From the NCBI GenBank assembly GCA_023460235.1, contig JAEWRE010000019.1, forward strand, positions 1 through 6,343: a stretch of DNA of 6,343 nucleotides, given 5' to 3'. Under the pieces are notes generated by a model. It saw nothing but the letters and a program-made list of their open reading frames with translations, searched no databases and was not told the DNA's origin. Source of the DNA: Bacillota bacterium (GTDB lineage: Bacteria > Bacillota > Clostridia > TANB77 > CAG-465). Below are positions 1 through 5,810 of this stretch, in pieces (the stretch's first letter is position 1; the number at the start of each line of letters is the position of its first letter). The position numbers and the translations under genes were made by a program.

Positions 1-681
1 TTTAATTTACTTAATTCTTTATTAAAGTATTGATTTATAGACTTTAAAGGTTTTCCATTTAAGATAAAACAATCATCTTTAGAAACACAAGAACAAAGAT
101 TATTCATTCCTAAATCAACACTTAAATATTCATTTAGGTTTAAATCTTCATTTGTTGTTTCTATTTCATAACTTATTACAACTTTTATCTTATTATAAAA
201 AGGAATAAAATTTATAGTTTTAAAGTTCTTTAATTCCTCTTTATAGATATTATTAGGAATATGAACTTTATGCTCTTTATCTATAACTATAAATTGATCT
301 TTAATCTTTATGGACTGATAGTTAAAATATAGAATACCTAAAGTGTTTTTATATTTAGGTGGTTTAGGCATTCCTTTATATTTTTGAGGATTTACTTTAA
401 AATCTTTAATTGCTCTAAAATATGATTTATAGCATTTACATAAAGCTCTAAGTGTATTTTGAGCAACTTTAGCTTTACAGAATTTTTTTATAGTTATTAT
501 ATTCGGGATTTAGTTCAGTTCTTAATTTTCTATTTAAAGTTGTTTCATTTATAAAAGTTTTATTTTCATTATATTGTTCATTAATTAAGTACCTTCCTTG
601 ATTATAAAGATTCTTAGAAAGCAAAAATTGCTTCCTAAAGAACGCATTAGAATCAATTAGAAAATTAGCACTTAACTGCAT
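1..681 (-). pseudogene. tnpB: TnpB-like (IS605/IS607 OrfB) protein, frameshifted, C-terminal part outside window
   Basis: The ATG at 681 follows an AAGGA ribosome site with a 6-base spacer. Its frame encodes 68 residues resembling the N-terminal region of TnpB (FRKQFLLSKNLYNQGRYL) and stops at 475. The next frame is open from about 492 to the window edge and continues the family pattern without a gap: KAKVAQNTLRALCK, YFRAIKDFK, KYKGMPKPPKYK, then YLSVDLGMNN, the first RuvC-type catalytic Asp, and FILNGKPLKS. Removing one base from the A7 run (T7 on the plus strand, 483-489) joins the two frames. TnpB proteins are RNA-guided nucleases of IS200/IS605 and IS607 elements. The later RuvC residues, zinc finger and any guide RNA lie beyond position 1. 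The break could be mutation, transcriptional slippage on A7 or a sequence error. Family assignment is firm; activity is unknown. Confidence 0.85.
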
Positions 682-718
682 TTAAAATCCTTTTTAAATA
701 ACTTATATTATTATAATT

Positions 719-727
719 TTTTATATA
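719..727 (-). promoter_or_regulatory. candidate promoter box upstream of tnpB
   Basis: The minus strand reads TATATAAAA inside CTATATAAAAAATT, about 40 bases before the tnpB start. Almost the same string occurs at 6099-6107, and a shorter match at 5074-5082, each in an intergenic stretch. It resembles the T4 late box TATAAATA and also a bacterial -10 element. Such words are common in AT-rich DNA, so this is only a candidate. Confidence 0.25.
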
Positions 728-754
728 GAAAAATCAAGAGATATTTTAAAATAA

Positions 755-829
755 TTAATACTCTTCTACGTAATTATATAAAGTAACTCTTGTTATATTC
801 AGTAATTTTAAAACTTCTTTTGCTTTCAT
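755..829 (-). pseudogene. tnpA: remnant of IS607-type tnpA (serine recombinase), N-terminal stub only
   Basis: An ATG at 829, preceded by AAAGAG about 8 bases upstream, opens 24 codons beginning MKAKEVLKLLN and continuing TRVTLYNYV before a TAA at 755. This matches the MerR-like helix-turn-helix that begins IS607-family TnpA serine recombinases, which are normally around 200 residues. Everything after the first helix-turn-helix, including the catalytic resolvase domain, is absent. The stub lies just upstream of tnpB on the same strand, the normal IS607 gene order (orfA then orfB). I infer an internal deletion in an IS607-like element, which then could move only with a recombinase supplied in trans. 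The stub is too short for the family call to be certain, but motif, position and neighbour agree. Confidence 0.65.
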
Positions 830-900
830 TTTTAATACTCTTTAATATTATTTATAATTCTAATTCTTAAAAAAAAATAGCAAAAATGATAAAAAATTTA

Positions 901-928
901 AATATTTTTAATAGTTTTTAATATTTTT
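901..928. repeat. three tandem T-tract units near the IS607-type end
   Basis: Three imperfect units follow each other: AATATTTTT (901-909), AATAGTTTTT (910-919) and AATATTTTT (920-928). Their T5 tracts are spaced 9-10 bases apart, about one helical turn, the arrangement expected of intrinsically bent DNA. They lie upstream of the tnpA stub and just inside the likely transposon boundary, so they could be recombinase sites or a promoter element. An 11-base palindrome, GTATACTATAC, follows at 929-939. Confidence 0.5.
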
Positions 929-933
929 GTATA

Positions 934-1029
934 CTATACAGTAACTGTTTGAATTTGTCTTGCTGGAAATTTAGCACCCGTACGAGGACAACTACACCAG
1001 CCATCATCGTACTTTCCATTTAAATCTAA
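934..1029 (-). other. coding-like 31-codon tail, in frame after the gp62-like stop
   Basis: Directly after the TAA that ends the gene at 1030-1398, the same frame stays open for 31 codons before TAG at 934. It includes GWCSCPRTGAKFPARQI, with a CxC pair. Base composition is visibly richer in G and C than the flanks, and the peptide looks protein-like and unlike random AT-rich translation. There is no ATG in this frame. It may be the 3' end of a lost gene, a readthrough extension, or chance. In another frame an ATG at 1018 gives a 33-residue ORF that looks less natural. Confidence 0.35.
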
Positions 1030-1398
1030 TTATTGTTCTTGCATCTTAACGAATTCATCAATGACGCACATCTCGTCTTTTGATATGAACTCTAAATATA
1101 ATTTTGCTATATTGTTATTTATATTATAATATAAAGAAATTTTATTTATGAGTTCGTTAATATCCTTTTCCTGTTTAGGATACGGAATATATCTAATTTT
1201 ACCATTCACGACTTTTTGTACCATCTGCAATTTTAATTCCATTGGTACGTTTGGATATTGATTAAAGAATTGTGCAAGCTGTAATGTATTGGGATTTCCA
1301 CTCAACCATCGACAAAACACAAATTCATTTACTTTACCAACATCTTCATCTGTAAATGTTGCTCTCGGATTTAAGCATTTCTTAAAAACAGTAAACAT
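1030..1398 (-). CDS. probable clamp-loader small subunit (T4 gp62-like)
   Basis: The product is 122 residues. The pattern FVFCRWLSGNPNTLQLAQFFNQYP near residues 27-50, then IRYIPYPKQEKD and a helical C-terminus (YYNINNNIAKLYLEFISKDE), resembles the gp62 clamp-loader subunits I recall from cyanophage-type T4-like phages. There the subunit helps gp44 load the gp45 sliding clamp. It is shorter than T4 gp62 (about 187 residues), and I see no single diagnostic motif, so the call is by general resemblance and by its place in a replication operon. The ATG overlaps the preceding gene's stop in TAATG and has its own AGGA site 8 bases upstream. The stop is followed by a coding-like stretch in the same frame. 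Confidence 0.45.
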   Translation of the reverse strand: MFTVFKKCLNPRATFTDEDVGKVNEFVFCRWLSGNPNTLQLAQFFNQYPNVPMELKLQMVQKVVNGKIRYIPYPKQEKDINELINKISLYYNINNNIAKLYLEFISKDEMCVIDEFVKMQEQ

Positions 1399-1604
1399 TA
1401 GTTAATCCTAAAATCATCTAAAGTATAAGTTTTTTCTTCTATCTTGTTATCGACAACACGTCTAACAGTCACAACAGGGTTTAAAGTTATCTCAATCTGA
1501 GAATTTTGATCTGCAAATTGATGTGTATAAATTTGCTGAATAAGATAATTCATATCATTTTCAGCTCTTGCCTGATCGATCTTGATATCTAAATTAGTAT
1601 CCAT
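1398..1604 (-). CDS. small hypothetical phage protein (68 aa)
   Basis: The protein has 68 residues, is acidic and hydrophilic, and has no signal peptide or membrane segment. I do not recognise a family. The N-terminal half looks helical (ARAENDMNYLIQQIYTHQF) and the C-terminal half looks like strands (IEITLNPVVTVRRVV ... EKTYTLDDF). The start is well supported: GAGGA lies 7 bases upstream, and the ATG overlaps the previous stop as TAATG. Its stop in turn overlaps the next gene's ATG the same way. It is co-translated between the topoisomerase C-terminal subunit and the gp62-like gene, which points to a replication-related role by position only. Confidence 0.7.
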   Translation of the reverse strand: MDTNLDIKIDQARAENDMNYLIQQIYTHQFADQNSQIEITLNPVVTVRRVVDNKIEEKTYTLDDFRIN

Positions 1605-2104
1605 TAAACATCCTCAATATTAAAATCATTGTTTAAAATATACTGTTTTCTAACATCTGAACTCGAACCTAACCATTCATCTAAGATTTTATTTGAGTAG
1701 TTAAATGATAAAGGTTCAATCATCTTATCTAAACCATCTTGTTTGATAACTGTTTTAAAGTCATCTTTATTCCATGAACCTAAGCCTTTATAATAGAATG
1801 AAATTTCATTATTTTTAACTTCAACTCTATCATCTAAAGAATAAGTCCATCTTTGAATTTTGCCATCTTTGAAAACTGCAATTACTGGAGTTTCTAGCAT
1901 TCCGACATAATCAGAATAATCAAAAAGATATTTCTTGATAAACCCAGACAAAAGAGCACGAATGTGAAATCCATCTAGATCCTGATCAGTTGCATAAACA
2001 ATATGATCATAGCCATCAACAATTTTCTTACGTCTAATTGTATTTTTGTGTTTTCTGTATTCTACTAATTCTTGATCAGTAGGATTGTATCTTTCAATTT
2101 TCAT
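1604..2104 (-). CDS. 60: DNA topoisomerase II large subunit, C-terminal TOPRIM part (T4 gp60-like)
   Basis: The 166-residue protein carries the metal-binding half of the TOPRIM domain: YATDQDLDGFHIRALLSGF, with Asp40, Asp42 and Asp44 as the DxDxDG acids. It is followed by LETPVIAVFKDGKIQRW, then YYKGLGSWNKDDFK, the region conserved after TOPRIM in type II enzymes, and a C-terminal SSDVRKQYI. Length and order match T4 gp60 (about 160 residues). The first 30 residues (MKIERYNP..., RKHKNTIRRKK) precede the TOPRIM strand and resemble the N-terminal extension of T4 gp60. Unlike T4 gene 60, the frame is continuous with no 50-nt bypass gap. There is no good ribosome site; the ATG overlaps the preceding stop as TAATG, so translation probably depends on coupling. 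The gp52 DNA-cleaving subunit is not in the window. Confidence 0.93.
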   Translation of the reverse strand: MKIERYNPTDQELVEYRKHKNTIRRKKIVDGYDHIVYATDQDLDGFHIRALLSGFIKKYLFDYSDYVGMLETPVIAVFKDGKIQRWTYSLDDRVEVKNNEISFYYKGLGSWNKDDFKTVIKQDGLDKMIEPLSFNYSNKILDEWLGSSSDVRKQYILNNDFNIEDV

Positions 2105-2541
2105 TAATCTAAGTACTTTAATAAATCTGTTACATTTATATAATCGTTATTTATCTTAACACGATCATTTTCGTTTACAAGTATAGTTGAACCATCATCT
2201 AATGTCAACTTAAACCATTCACCGTCTTTTTTATCTTCCAATACTGTTTCATTCTTAATAATTTGATATAAAGAACTCAATTCTTTATTAGATGTAAATT
2301 TCGACTGTGAAACATCCCACGAATTTAATGGCTTTCCTTTCAGAGTAAAATAACCACATTGATCTCTGCCCATACATGGCATTAAACCTGATAAAGCAGA
2401 ATTGTGTGTGATAAATCCATTTGCTAAAATAAAATCATGTTTATCTGTAACTGTAATATCGACAGTATTCTCATATCCATTGTCTTCGATACTATCGATA
2501 TCTTCTAATTTAAAACATAGTTCTTGTAATTCGTTTAACAT
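2104..2541 (-). CDS. 39: split intein C-half fused to the middle segment of topoisomerase large subunit (end of gp39)
   Basis: Residues 1-47 are an intein C-terminal fragment: ENTVDITVTDKHDFILANGF (block F) and ITHN (block G, penultimate His and terminal Asn). Ser48 is the required +1 nucleophile. Residues 48-97 continue the TOPRIM domain: SALSGLMPCMGRDQCGYF, LKGKPLNSWD, FTSNKELSSLYQIIKN. The last 45 or so residues (DGEWFKLTLDDGSTIL, VNENDRVKIN) match the C-terminal tail of T4 gp39 as I recall it, so the ORF ends at the T4 39/60 fission point. Its AAGGA ribosome site lies inside the last codons of the nested upstream gene. Alone this product lacks the ATPase and is expected to function only after trans-splicing with the 3331-5037 product. 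Confidence 0.92.
   Translation of the reverse strand: MLNELQELCFKLEDIDSIEDNGYENTVDITVTDKHDFILANGFITHNSALSGLMPCMGRDQCGYFTLKGKPLNSWDVSQSKFTSNKELSSLYQIIKNETVLEDKKDGEWFKLTLDDGSTILVNENDRVKINNDYINVTDLLKYLD
2401..2541 (-). other. intein C-terminal fragment (IntC, 47 aa)
   Basis: It has all residues expected of an active class 1 C-fragment: block F as VTDKHDFILANGF, block G ending His-Asn, then Ser as the first extein residue. It starts at an ATG of its own, as in naturally split inteins. With the 152-residue N-fragment it gives an intein of about 199 residues with no endonuclease domain. Confidence 0.93.
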
Positions 2542-2543
2542 TA

Positions 2544-3320
2544 TTATTCCTTCATATGATTGCCTATTAAGCAGAATACTACTATCTCACATTTATAATT
2601 TACTGCTCTTACCGTTTCTAACAAATATGTAATTGTTGAATATGTTGTAGAAATATCATCAATAATTAGTACTTTACTATTTTGAAGATTTTTAAATGTG
2701 TCAATTTGTTCCTGATTAGGGAATTTAAAGAAATTTTTTAAATATTCTCTATATTTTACTTTACTATGCTGACCTATTTTAAAATATTCTAAGTTATGGA
2801 TATTGTCCATCATCTTTTCAACATTTTTGCATGATGTTTCAATATCCTTTAAAGGAACATTCCTAAGTTTTAATGATTTTTTATATGAATCGTAATCAAA
2901 CTCAATATTCTTAGGAAGATCTTTAACTAATTCACACGAATTAAGTGTGCCTGCACAAGCATGATATATCGTCTTAACGATTAATTGATTAAGTTTTGAA
3001 CTGGACTCAGGATATATAATAGTTTTGAATTTTGATAAATCAACCACTTCATATAAACTATTAACTGCTCTTACAACAAGTTGCTTAATATCTTTATCAT
3101 CTGAGTATTTTAAATAATCAATGATTTTCTTTTTGACATCTTTATCAACATTTTGCTCAAACTGATATCCAAAATATGTACAAGGGCCTAAGTCCTTATA
3201 CACAGAAATTGATTTTGTTAATTTAATAATATCTGTTTTATTATCGTGTTCAAAATCAAATTCAAAAGAATCTAAGCAATTTTTATAAGAAATTCCTTCA
3301 TTCAATTCATAAAATCTCAT
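2544..3320 (-). CDS. phosphoribosyltransferase-like protein nested between split-intein halves
   Basis: The protein has 258 residues. The C-terminal part has the type I phosphoribosyltransferase PRPP loop, VLIIDDISTTYST (about residues 218-230): hydrophobic strand, two Asp and the TT pair. The usual Gly after TT is Tyr. Further upstream, KTIIYPESSSKLNQLI fits the earlier PRTase strand-loop-helix (as in ComFC-like enzymes), and CELVKDLPK follows. The first 90 or so residues are not recognised. The family uses PRPP to form or break nucleotide glycosidic bonds; the substrate here is unknown, and the altered loop means catalysis is not assured. I see no homing-endonuclease motif (LAGLIDADG, GIY-YIG, HNH or EDxHD). 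Its start has GAGGA with a 6-base spacer, 10 bases after the preceding stop, and its end is 2 bases from the IntC start. Confidence 0.75.
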   Translation of the reverse strand: MRFYELNEGISYKNCLDSFEFDFEHDNKTDIIKLTKSISVYKDLGPCTYFGYQFEQNVDKDVKKKIIDYLKYSDDKDIKQLVVRAVNSLYEVVDLSKFKTIIYPESSSKLNQLIVKTIYHACAGTLNSCELVKDLPKNIEFDYDSYKKSLKLRNVPLKDIETSCKNVEKMMDNIHNLEYFKIGQHSKVKYREYLKNFFKFPNQEQIDTFKNLQNSKVLIIDDISTTYSTITYLLETVRAVNYKCEIVVFCLIGNHMKE

Positions 3321-3330
3321 ATTAATTCCT

Positions 3331-5037
3331 CTACGATAATATCAAATAATCATTTACCTTTAAATCGTTAGAGTTAACTCTTAAAATCTTTCCATCCCTA
3401 AGAATAGCAAAATAATCATTTTCTGTAAACGAAATTTCAGTTTCGTCTGTATTAATTATGTTATTATATATATTAATAACCTTTAAAATTTTTGTTTTAT
3501 CATTGATTTTTGATTTTACTAATTTGTGTTTAGTTTTGTCTAAATCTTTAGCATTAACAAATTCAAATTCTTTAGTTTCTACATTGTAAACAAAAATCGG
3601 ATGATTATAACCACATATAATTTCTTCACCATTAGAAGTGATCTTCAACGTCTTAGTTAATTTTTCTGTTTTCGCTAAGACCTCAACTTCATCATAACTT
3701 GAATTTAATAATTTTGCGCCAACATCAATATCTTTAAGTTTGACATTTTTAAAATTATTTGTTAAAACTTCAGTATTTTCTGATAAACATTGACCTTCAA
3801 CAATTAAAAGATACTTCTTGTTTTTTGTTGCTGGCAAATAATGCTCATCTTTAATTTTTTTAGGTGCTTTATCTAATTGTTTTAGTTCTTGTCTTCGCTT
3901 AAACTCTTCCTTGATTTTAAATACTTCAACAATAGGATCGATGATGCTATTGTTCTTTAAAATCTTTTTACATAAAGTGTCATAATCAACATTTCCTAAA
4001 TAATCATTAACTTCTGCAATGCTGTTAGTCAATTTTTCTTTAGTCTGAGAATTAAACTTAGGATTACTAAAGTTTCTCATAAACATGATTACAAACAGTT
4101 TATTTCTAATATCAGCAGGTTTTAAAGTTTTATATTTTTTACAAAGTTTATCTCTTAAACGTTTTGTAACTTCGTTTACAACGTTATCGATGTGCTGACC
4201 ACCATCTGACATTTTTAAACCATTTACGTAACTAAACTGCTCAAAGTCATCAGATGTACTTGGTAAGATTGCAAACGAATAATTTGCCTCTTCAACGATT
4301 TCAAAATTATCATTAAATAATTTAACGTAATTTTTAAAGCTATTAACGTTTAATTGTTTATTATTAAATCTAAATTTAATTTTAGGAAAGCATAGATTCA
4401 GATTGATTAATCTCTGTTTAATAACTTCTTTTACAGTATCATCAATCTTATCGATTTTAAATCTTTGTAAATCTGGATAAAATTTAACAGTAACACCTTT
4501 TTTAGATGATTTTGTTACTATTTCTTCTGAATTTGAAGCATTATCTGTAAATATTACTTTATACCTTTGATTTCCATCATCTGAAATACCTACAAATTTA
4601 GTACTCCACACATTTGTGCAAAATGAACCAACACCAAAAGAACCAATACCTTTAGAATTTTCTTTGAAATTAGAACCTGCCATTGCATGACCCCACGCAG
4701 TGAATGGCATGTACTCTTCTTTGTTAGTTACCTTGTTAAATGCTTTTTTAACAGGAATGCCTGGACCATTATCTATAATTTGTACATAATCGTCGGTAAT
4801 CGTAACGTCCACTAAATTACATTCTTTAAAGTCTGTTTTAATAGAAATATCAACGGAATTATCAATAATTTCATTGATGATTTTTACTAATGCAGGAATA
4901 TATGTAATATCTTTCTTAATAAATTTATTATTTTCTAAAATATATTCATTTGATAATGTATTTGACAATGAACCCAAATACATTTGTGAACGTAGCAATA
5001 CATGCTGTCTTTCGTCTAATACTTCAATTTCATTCAT
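3331..5037 (-). CDS. 39: DNA topoisomerase II large subunit, N-terminal part (T4 gp39-like) fused to split intein N-half
   Basis: The product has 568 residues. Residues 1-416 are the ATPase part of a T4-type type II topoisomerase: the Bergerat N-box NEIIDNSVD (Glu56, Asn60), DNGPGIP (89-95), the ATP lid GIGSFGVGS (130-138), VNGLKMSDGGQHID (271-284), and the transducer QTKEKL loop with Lys333. LLIVEGQ (410-416) then begins TOPRIM, with Glu414 as catalytic acid. At Cys417 it changes to an intein N-fragment that runs to the stop. The topoisomerase would relax DNA and help start phage replication, with gp60 and gp52 as partners. The ATG has AGGA 7-8 bases upstream. Without trans-splicing the TOPRIM domain is cut at its active site and the product should be inactive. 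Confidence 0.95.
   Translation of the reverse strand: MNEIEVLDERQHVLLRSQMYLGSLSNTLSNEYILENNKFIKKDITYIPALVKIINEIIDNSVDISIKTDFKECNLVDVTITDDYVQIIDNGPGIPVKKAFNKVTNKEEYMPFTAWGHAMAGSNFKENSKGIGSFGVGSFCTNVWSTKFVGISDDGNQRYKVIFTDNASNSEEIVTKSSKKGVTVKFYPDLQRFKIDKIDDTVKEVIKQRLINLNLCFPKIKFRFNNKQLNVNSFKNYVKLFNDNFEIVEEANYSFAILPSTSDDFEQFSYVNGLKMSDGGQHIDNVVNEVTKRLRDKLCKKYKTLKPADIRNKLFVIMFMRNFSNPKFNSQTKEKLTNSIAEVNDYLGNVDYDTLCKKILKNNSIIDPIVEVFKIKEEFKRRQELKQLDKAPKKIKDEHYLPATKNKKYLLIVEGQCLSENTEVLTNNFKNVKLKDIDVGAKLLNSSYDEVEVLAKTEKLTKTLKITSNGEEIICGYNHPIFVYNVETKEFEFVNAKDLDKTKHKLVKSKINDKTKILKVINIYNNIINTDETEISFTENDYFAILRDGKILRVNSNDLKVNDYLILS
3334..3789 (-). other. intein N-terminal fragment (IntN, 152 aa)
   Basis: It starts with the nucleophile Cys at 3787-3789 in CLSENTEVLT (block A) and has block B as TLKITSNGEEIICGYNHPIF, with the block B His and the usual T/C replaced one helix earlier. 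It continues through EFEFVNAKDLD to a strand-rich end (NDYFAILRDGK, NDLKVNDYLIL). The preceding extein residue is Gln416 of VEGQ. It stops at a normal TAG with no endonuclease domain, so the intein is split at the DNA level. Confidence 0.92.
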
Positions 5038-5073
5038 ACAATTTCCTAAAAAAATATTTTCTTATTTATTATC

Positions 5074-5082
5074 TTTTATATA
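5074..5082 (-). promoter_or_regulatory. candidate promoter box upstream of gp39
   Basis: The minus strand reads TATATAAAA, about 37 bases before the gp39 start; it recurs at 719-727 and 6099-6107. A 7-codon reading frame starts at the ATG at 5085, which overlaps an upstream TAA as TAATG, and it contains this box. There is no experimental or strong consensus support. Confidence 0.25.
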
Positions 5083-5084
5083 CA

Positions 5085-5192
5085 TTAGATAATCTCTGTA
5101 TTGTAATCGTCTCTTAATACATGCTTAATTTCTTTATCTGATAACTCATTTAATTTTGGTGAACTGCTATTGACCTGAAAAATCAATAACTG
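5085..5192 (-). pseudogene. coding-like fragment B, C-terminal tail without a start
   Basis: A frame open from 5192 to TAA at 5085 encodes a hydrophilic, protein-like tail: FQVNSSSPKLNELSDKEI, then KHVLRDDYNTEII. There is no ATG in this frame; a TTG at 5186 is possible but has no ribosome site. The composition resembles a genuine phage C-terminus. It follows fragment A (5203-5358) in another frame across a hairpin, so the two may be pieces of one decayed gene. I do not recognise the protein. Confidence 0.4.
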
Positions 5193-5197
5193 CTATT

Positions 5198-5219
5198 TAG
5201 AATTAAATACTTAATTCTA
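5198..5219. repeat. perfect 9-bp inverted repeat between coding-like fragments
   Basis: TAGAATTAA (5198-5206) and TTAATTCTA (5211-5219) are perfectly complementary, with a 4-base loop. The hairpin spans the stop of fragment A. It has no T-run on either side and so is not a standard terminator. A direct repeat AACTGCTATT (5162-5171 and 5188-5197) and a TATTGA/TCAATA inverted repeat lie beside it. Confidence 0.6.
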
Positions 5220-5358
5220 GTTTAAATGTTTTTGATCTTGAAAAATCTAAACACTTAAAAGCTTTATACTCCGAGAGTTCCTTCCCAAGAGTCCAGTGAA
5301 ATTTGTTGTAAACAACAAACTCACCATTACAATAATAAGTAATTAGGTATTTGTAAAT
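5203..5358 (-). pseudogene. coding-like fragment A, lacks an ATG start
   Basis: The frame is open for 51 codons between a TAG just above 5358 and TAA at 5203. From about 5335 it reads like a real protein: YYCNGEFVVYNKFHWTLGKE, then LSEYKAFKCLDFSRSKTFKL. It contains no ATG, and its first codons overlap the last 32 bases of the 5327-5770 gene in another frame. It could be a truncated gene, a downstream part reached by frameshift, or one with an unusual start. I do not recognise the family. The sequence is less AT-rich than its neighbours. Confidence 0.45.
5296..5324. repeat. strong hairpin just downstream of the hypothetical gene
   Basis: GTGA-AA-TTTGTTG (5296-5308) pairs with CAACAAA-C-TCAC (5313-5324) around a TAAA loop, giving 11 pairs with one small internal mismatch. 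It begins 3 bases after the stop of the 5327-5770 gene. No U-tract follows on the minus strand, so it is not a classical terminator; it could protect mRNA ends or cause pausing. It lies within fragment A. Confidence 0.55.
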
Positions 5359-5770
5359 CTAATCTTAAATATTTATTATTTTTTAATTCTATTGTTTTAT
5401 TTAAACAATCAAATTCTGAATTTCCTAAACCACTCTCAAAGTTATGTTTCACAATAGCAATTTGAAAATAAGTGAGTTCCATATTGTAAAAATTTTCTTT
5501 AAGATTTAAATACTCAATTAGTAATTTCTTTTCTCTGTTATTAAAAATCCAAGGTTGTAAACCATTTTCATCTTTATGGATAACATATTTTGGTTCAGTA
5601 AACTTTATTCTTGCAACCTTAGTTGCCGTTCTTAAGGAGTTACTATCGTAGAGTTTAAAGTAAGAATCTCCAATTCTTCCAAATCCAGGATTTACAGTAC
5701 ATAAGACATCATCGTTTCTAAAAACCGTTGACATTTCATTTATGAATTCACTAAATCCTTTTAACTCCAT
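5327..5770 (-). CDS. hypothetical T4-like phage protein (147 aa)
   Basis: The 147-residue soluble protein has no signal peptide or membrane segment. The central part, ARIKFTEPKYVIHKDENG then LQPWIFNNREKKLLIEYLN and YFQIAIVKHN, and the ending LDLQIPNYLLL resemble small uncharacterised proteins of T4-like phages that end in a PDY-type motif; this is recollection, not a search. No catalytic motif is evident and no function is proposed. The start is strong: AAGGAG lies 6 bases before the ATG. The leader is a long untranslated stretch with many inverted repeats. After the stop, a different frame carries coding-like fragments, so a longer ancestral protein through frameshift cannot be excluded, although the ending looks natural. 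Confidence 0.8.
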   Translation of the reverse strand: MELKGFSEFINEMSTVFRNDDVLCTVNPGFGRIGDSYFKLYDSNSLRTATKVARIKFTEPKYVIHKDENGLQPWIFNNREKKLLIEYLNLKENFYNMELTYFQIAIVKHNFESGLGNSEFDCLNKTIELKNNKYLRLDLQIPNYLLL

Positions 5771-5810
5771 TTTAACTCCTTCTAATGGAATTGTGAAAAA
5801 CTTACAAAAA

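Noticed and set aside
1970..1990. T4-style ribosomal bypass site in the gp60-like gene
   Set aside because: The frame through DQDLDGFHIRA is continuous with no stop or gap at the T4 position.
2402..2632. Plus-strand ORF of 76 codons
   Set aside because: It lies opposite IntC and the PRTase-like gene, has no ribosome site, and its translation shows no protein-like pattern; it is a shadow of the minus-strand genes.
4874..5092. Plus-strand ORF of 72 codons
   Set aside because: It lies opposite the gp39 N-terminus, whose GHKL motifs are unmistakable; no independent support.
5296..5324. Intrinsic terminator after the 147-codon gene
   Set aside because: The stem is good, but no U-tract follows in transcript sense.
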